A DNA stretch of 64,000 nt. Source: Certhia americana. Lineage: Eukaryota; Chordata; Aves; Passeriformes; Certhiidae. The notes beneath the pieces were generated by a model, which saw only the letters and a program-made list of their open reading frames with translations, made no database searches and had not been told where the DNA came from. The position numbers and the translations under genes are program-made. The stretch spans positions 72,961,778-73,025,777 of the forward strand of contig CM031878.1 of assembly GCA_018697195.1 (NCBI GenBank), read 5' to 3'. Below are positions 59,783-64,000 of the stretch, piece by piece (the first letter of the stretch is position 1; each line of letters starts with the position of its first letter).

Positions 59783-62700
59783 AACATTTATTTCAGAGAG
59801 GGTACTCAGAGAAGGTAACTGAGGGATGATTTCAGAGATAATTTCAAAAGCACATTGACTGAAGAGTGGTTGCCTCATGTTTTCTTAAAATAATTATAAA
59901 ACCACACACTGTTCAATGACCTGGCAGCTTATTTTATACAAAACAATAATAAAGCTGCGAAATTGATTGTCACTGGCCAGTACAGCAGCACAAAACATAC
60001 CACAGGTACAGAATGCATACAACTTCCTGCAATAATATAATTACCTCAAATGATATAAAAGCAGCAAAGTCACTCTTAGTGAGACTCTCATTCTCCTCAG
60101 AATCACAGCCACTCATAACAAAATCTTTAACTGGTGGTCACACAGCTAATTGCATATCCCTACATATATCTTGTAAACACATAAGGTTAGACAGATACTT
60201 ATGAACCCAGCTGAGCCCATTATAGCATTCCAGGCTAAATATTATATCTTTATTATGCATTAGAATGAATAAGATAATGAAAACATCTTGCTTTCTAAAA
60301 TAAAATTAAAGATAACTAGTATTGATGTGCTACATTCATTACAGAGAGTGAGTAATTCATATCGAGTATAATAGGAGAAAAGTAAAAAATATTCTTAGAG
60401 TAATCAATTTATCCTCATTTTGTGTCTATGAATTCTAAACCACTTAGATATTAAAATCTAAAATTAAGTGATAAATTATAATTAGGTGTGGGGAATAGTT
60501 CTGTCATTGTTTAGGTTTTGGGTGGGGGTATTTTTTAATACTATCTGAAGATGTTTCATGAGTGTCTTGTTTGATTCTTTGGAAAACCAGCAGCAAAGTC
60601 CAATACAAACTTATTTCACTGGGCATGCACATACCTATACTTGCTGACTTGTTAAAAATTGTTCTGGAAGCACATTTCTTCAATTTGGCCCTGGAAAACT
60701 CTTCTTATACATTCAAAAGCTGCCTTACACAAACCTTCCCACGAACTGATTTCAGATTTGTGGAGCTCACTCTGCAGCATCCCTATTCAGCAGAAAAGCT
60801 GGGCAAAAGGGTGCAGTGCCTTCTCAAGGATAATCCATTTTTTTCTTGGCAGAAAAGAACGTTGCAGCATCCTCCCACCCAGGTGACACTGAGCTGTCAC
60901 CCAAACTGCATAATTGCAATAATTCCTGCCCAGGGGACCTTCCTCGGGGATGCTGCACCTTTCCCTGCTAATGAAGCCCAGCACAAAGTGCAGCCTGGGC
61001 ATTTACATGTTAATGGGGCTTTGTGCAGGGGGTTGCTTTATTCGGCACACACTGGAAGGAAGGTGTTAACAGAAACCTTTAGCCAGAGACAGACAGGGTT
61101 AATTAGGACATATGGAATGGGATCTGAGTGACAAGAGACATTAAAATTAAACCCTGTTTATCCAGCTGGAGCAGGACAAGGGAGGGGGGTGTGGGAAATG
61201 CCTCCTTTGACCCACACAAAAACCTTTTCTGCCACAGGATTTAGGGGCAGTGTTTTCCCACTGGCACAGCTCCACCAGTGGCTGGGGCATCTGCGTGGAG
61301 GAGATGTGGATCCACCATCATCCCTTCATCCCTTTCCTGACTCCTGCCAAATCCTGTGAGAGGGTCGAAACTCAGGAACAATCCTGACAAGGAGAAATTA
61401 TCTGTAAAAGTAGCAGCAAGGTGTTTTCAGCAAAACGGTGTGAGTTTCAGGCCAAATCTATAAATATGTGCCCTGACCTGCACATTATACAGGTGGTTTT
61501 GGTGTTAAAAGCACTTGAGGATAATCAGGGACTCTAGTTAACAGTCTTCATCCATGCCTGGGTCTTCCAGGATTTTTAGGACTTTTTAAGGAGAAGAAAA
61601 TTGTAGGGTTGTTATGATTAACCTAATGTCATAGCAAGAACAAAAGGCAAAATAAAATTAACAAAACAATGCCTGATTCTTTCAGCAGAACAGTTTGATA
61701 ATTCCGTAATGGTATTTCAGACTCTATGCTATCACTTTGTTTTAGGACAGGATGCAAAAAGAGCTTTTTCTTCCCTCTTAAGCAGAACATGCTCGGTGAC
61801 TCTTTCCTTATTTAACATCTTTTCCTATGTTAAATATATTGCTCTTTGCTGAGTTCTGTGGATAATGACTTCACCTCAGGGTCAAAGAAGGAATAGTTGA
61901 CCAATATTTCCACTAGCTCAGTTCTCAGATGTTGCTGCCCTATTTGCTCTCAAATAGATAATGGATTACTGCAACCAAGGCAAGAGCAGAGCATTTGGTT
62001 ACTCCCTAGCTTGTTATTTGATAGTTGCATTTCAGACCTTGAAAAGGCTTCTTTTTCTCTTGTTTTGTTGGGTTTTTTTCATGCCCTACAGGTTTTTTCT
62101 TTCAGTACTGTACCAGTTGATTTAACAAATACTACAGCTCCACCCTACAAACTTTATTTCTATTCCTGCATCTTTCTACCCACAACACTGTTACTGCCAT
62201 ATTTCAAAGCAGATTTTAAAATTGGATGTTCGGTTCTTGTTTCTAGCAGAAGACTGATGCTTTTCATATCACATCTGGAAAGGCTTTTTTTAAAAAAATT
62301 TTAAAAACCCAGGTCTTATTTTCCCTTTTCTTTTTATTCTGGTGTGTGCCAGTTAATGCATAGCTTATTCATTGTAAGCAGAACTACATTTGACTGATTG
62401 ATAAGAAGCCTCTGCTTGCTCAGAGCACTGTATCTGTCATCCTGGAGGAAGCAAAATGACAGAAATGACAGCCAGCATGTAGGACGAGGGTATCAAGAGA
62501 GAAACAGTGTTCCTCGACCATAATGCCACTAAAATGGAAAAGAAAAAGAAAATAAGATTGAACTGAAACATCCAACAGTCACAAGCATCTCTCTTTTCAG
62601 CACAGAAGCAATTGCTGCATTGTTCACTTAAAAAAAAGAAAATTAAATTATGCAATGCAACAACAAACTTCTGCTAGAAATGGACAAAGGCAGGAAAGCC

Positions 62701-63039
62701 CTGCTCCCAACTCTGTGTTGTACAAAGGGCTCAGGGTTCTGTGGTTCAAGAACTGGCCATGGTGCCATCTCTGGAGAATACTGATATTATTCCTGCATTA
62801 AATATTCTCTGGGCTTAGGTCTGTTGGAAGTTCCCTGATGTTGGACCAACTGGAATCACATTTACACTGCAGGAATGGACCTAACAGAGAAATATTACCT
62901 TGTTATTATTGGGGCTGTTACGAGACTCTGTGGCTAAAATGTGGAAAAGAAAGTTTCTCCATTTTTAAGAAAACTGCCTGTGTTTCACAGCAGGTGGGAT
63001 GAAAGGGGTAAAAATAAGGGGTGGGATAATTAAAAGTGC
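59783..63039. other. Long unique stretch, no gene seen
   Basis: About 3.2 kb without a recognised transposon. A 189-codon plus-strand frame (60562-61131) is the longest here; it shows no domain, no clear splice context and no similarity I recognise, so it is not called. The interval is otherwise A/T-rich and ordinary. Confidence 0.5.
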
Positions 63040-63160
63040 TCAACCAGGCTCCTGATGCCTTGGAGTGGCTACCTGGAACAGAGGCTAGAATAAAGCAGGT
63101 ATTTATTGAAGGCCTTCAGAGGATGCACCTTGGGCAGTGAAAAGCCTTGCAGAGGCTACA
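63040..63160 (-). mobile_element. Family G LTR remnant (R-U5 end)
   Basis: Reverse complement contains GAAGGCCTTCAATAAATACC, then CTGCTTTATTCTAGCCTCTG and CCAGGTAGCC, matching the family G ends at 23224-23310 and 35552-35660. It preserves AATAAA. Confidence 0.55.
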
Positions 63161-63544
63161 CACTGATGGATGATGGTCACGAGTTTGTCACACAATTATA
63201 AGTTTGATCTATTTGCATATGGAGGTTAATTCTCTAATTACAGATTCAGCTAATGAAGTCATTCATCCACAGTTTTCTGTTCCCCTAATTCACTTCTGTT
63301 TGTACTTTTTGGTCCTGAGGCTGTGGTGTATCCCTGAGTTCCAGGCCCAGAGGGATTGTTCTGTCTGACCAGACAGATTTTTGAGGCAGAGAAGGAAACT
63401 GTGTTATTCTCCCCATTCTTTCCATCATGTAATCTCTTGTAGGCTGAGTTTAATTTGTTAAAAAGCAGTTTTTCAGGTCTCCTTACTGCAAAAGAAGACA
63501 GTAACTAACACTCTGTACGGAGTTCAGAGCTATGCACTAATGCA
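63161..63544. other. Unique DNA, no gene seen
   Basis: Single-copy spacer between the family G remnant and a CR1. Nothing recognised. Confidence 0.5.
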
Positions 63545-63790
63545 GTACAGTCTCAAGCTGTGCCAAGGGAAATACAGGCTGGATATCACAAAAAAGTTTT
63601 TCACAGAAAGAGTGATAAAGTGCTGAAATGTTCTGCCTAGGGAGGTGGTGGAGTCACCATCCCTGGATGTGTTTAAAAACAGAATGGATGTGGCACTGGG
63701 TTCCAGGGTCTGGGTGAGGTGTTAGGGCAGGGGTTGGACTCGATGATCCTGGAGGTCTCTTCAACCTACTCATTCTGTGAATTCTGTGAA
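63545..63790 (+). mobile_element. CR1 LINE 3' end
   Basis: Uninterrupted CR1 3' end: GTTTTTCACAGAAAGAGTG, GGGAGGTGGTGGAGTCACCA, GGTTGGACTCGATGATCCTG and the terminal ATTCTGTGAATTCTGTGA. It serves as the intact reference for the split CR1 at 5010-5935. Confidence 0.95.
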
Positions 63791-64000
63791 AAAATGTAAA
63801 AGCTAAAATCCTAAAGTAGCGATTCATGCAGAGCAGGCCAGGAGCTTCCTCCAGCACAGCTCTACCTCCCAGCCACTGTCCACTTGGCAACTCCTGAAGA
63901 GCCACCAGAAACCTCACTCCTTTTAGAAAACCTGCTCTGCCAGGAGCCAGAGGCACCTGGGAGATGCTCCCCGTGATGGTGTGTGCCTTGGCAGCTGAAC
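63791..64000. other. Unique DNA to window end
   Basis: Nothing recognised; sequence continues beyond the window. Confidence 0.5.

Noticed and set aside
1..64000. CRISPR array, bacterial operon or phage-like system
   Set aside because: Tandem arrays here have no spacer structure, gene density is near zero, and the transposon content is that of a bird genome.

Overview
The window looks like non-coding nuclear DNA from a bird, most probably a songbird. The organism call is an inference. It rests on several truncated CR1 retrotransposon pieces with the typical bird 3' end (copies of an ATTCTGTGA-like octamer), many solo LTRs of endogenous retroviruses that end in TG...CA, abundant short microsatellites, and no bacterial-style gene packing. 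No protein-coding exon, tRNA, rRNA or CRISPR array could be supported. All long open frames are explained by low-complexity DNA, by tandem repeats whose unit is not a multiple of three, or by chance. The window is therefore intergenic or deep intronic. There is one 10-N assembly gap, inside a polypurine tract at 19927-19936.

Layout. 1-3.9 kb: AAAG microsatellite, then unique DNA. 3.9-6.8 kb: a dense transposon stack, with a minisatellite-bearing LTR (family E), a CR1 interrupted by another LTR (family F), and a family B LTR. 6.8-10.1 kb: unique, with a candidate conserved element. 10.1-12.5 kb: family C and family A LTRs. 16.4-17.3 kb: second family A LTR and an old ERV-like piece. 17.9-21.9 kb: ATT, polypurine and AAT repeats. 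22.6-25.1 kb: family B LTR beside an older LTR end (family G), then a second family C LTR. 26.1-29.5 kb: AT-rich tract and two CR1 pieces. 29.5-34.7 kb: mostly unique, holding the best candidate regulatory element (32.9-33.3 kb). 34.7-35.7 kb: second family E LTR nested in family G. 37.9-41.1 kb: two family A LTRs in opposite orientation. 42.2-43.3 kb: CR1 pieces, one split by a family D LTR. 43.3-51.3 kb: unique DNA with A/T repeats and CR1. 51.9-59.8 kb: three more family D LTRs, one family B LTR and a promoter-like GC-rich block. 59.8-64 kb: unique DNA, a family G remnant and a final CR1.

The family letters (A-G) are labels made for this report from copies compared within the window; they are not database names. 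Target-site duplications (TSDs) were read directly: 5 bp for families A and E, 4 bp for B, and 6 bp for C and D. The strongest observations are the mosaic relation of families A and B with different TSD lengths, the changing 40-bp minisatellite in family E, four same-strand family D LTRs, and repeated nesting into the same place of family G. No new gene system was found.
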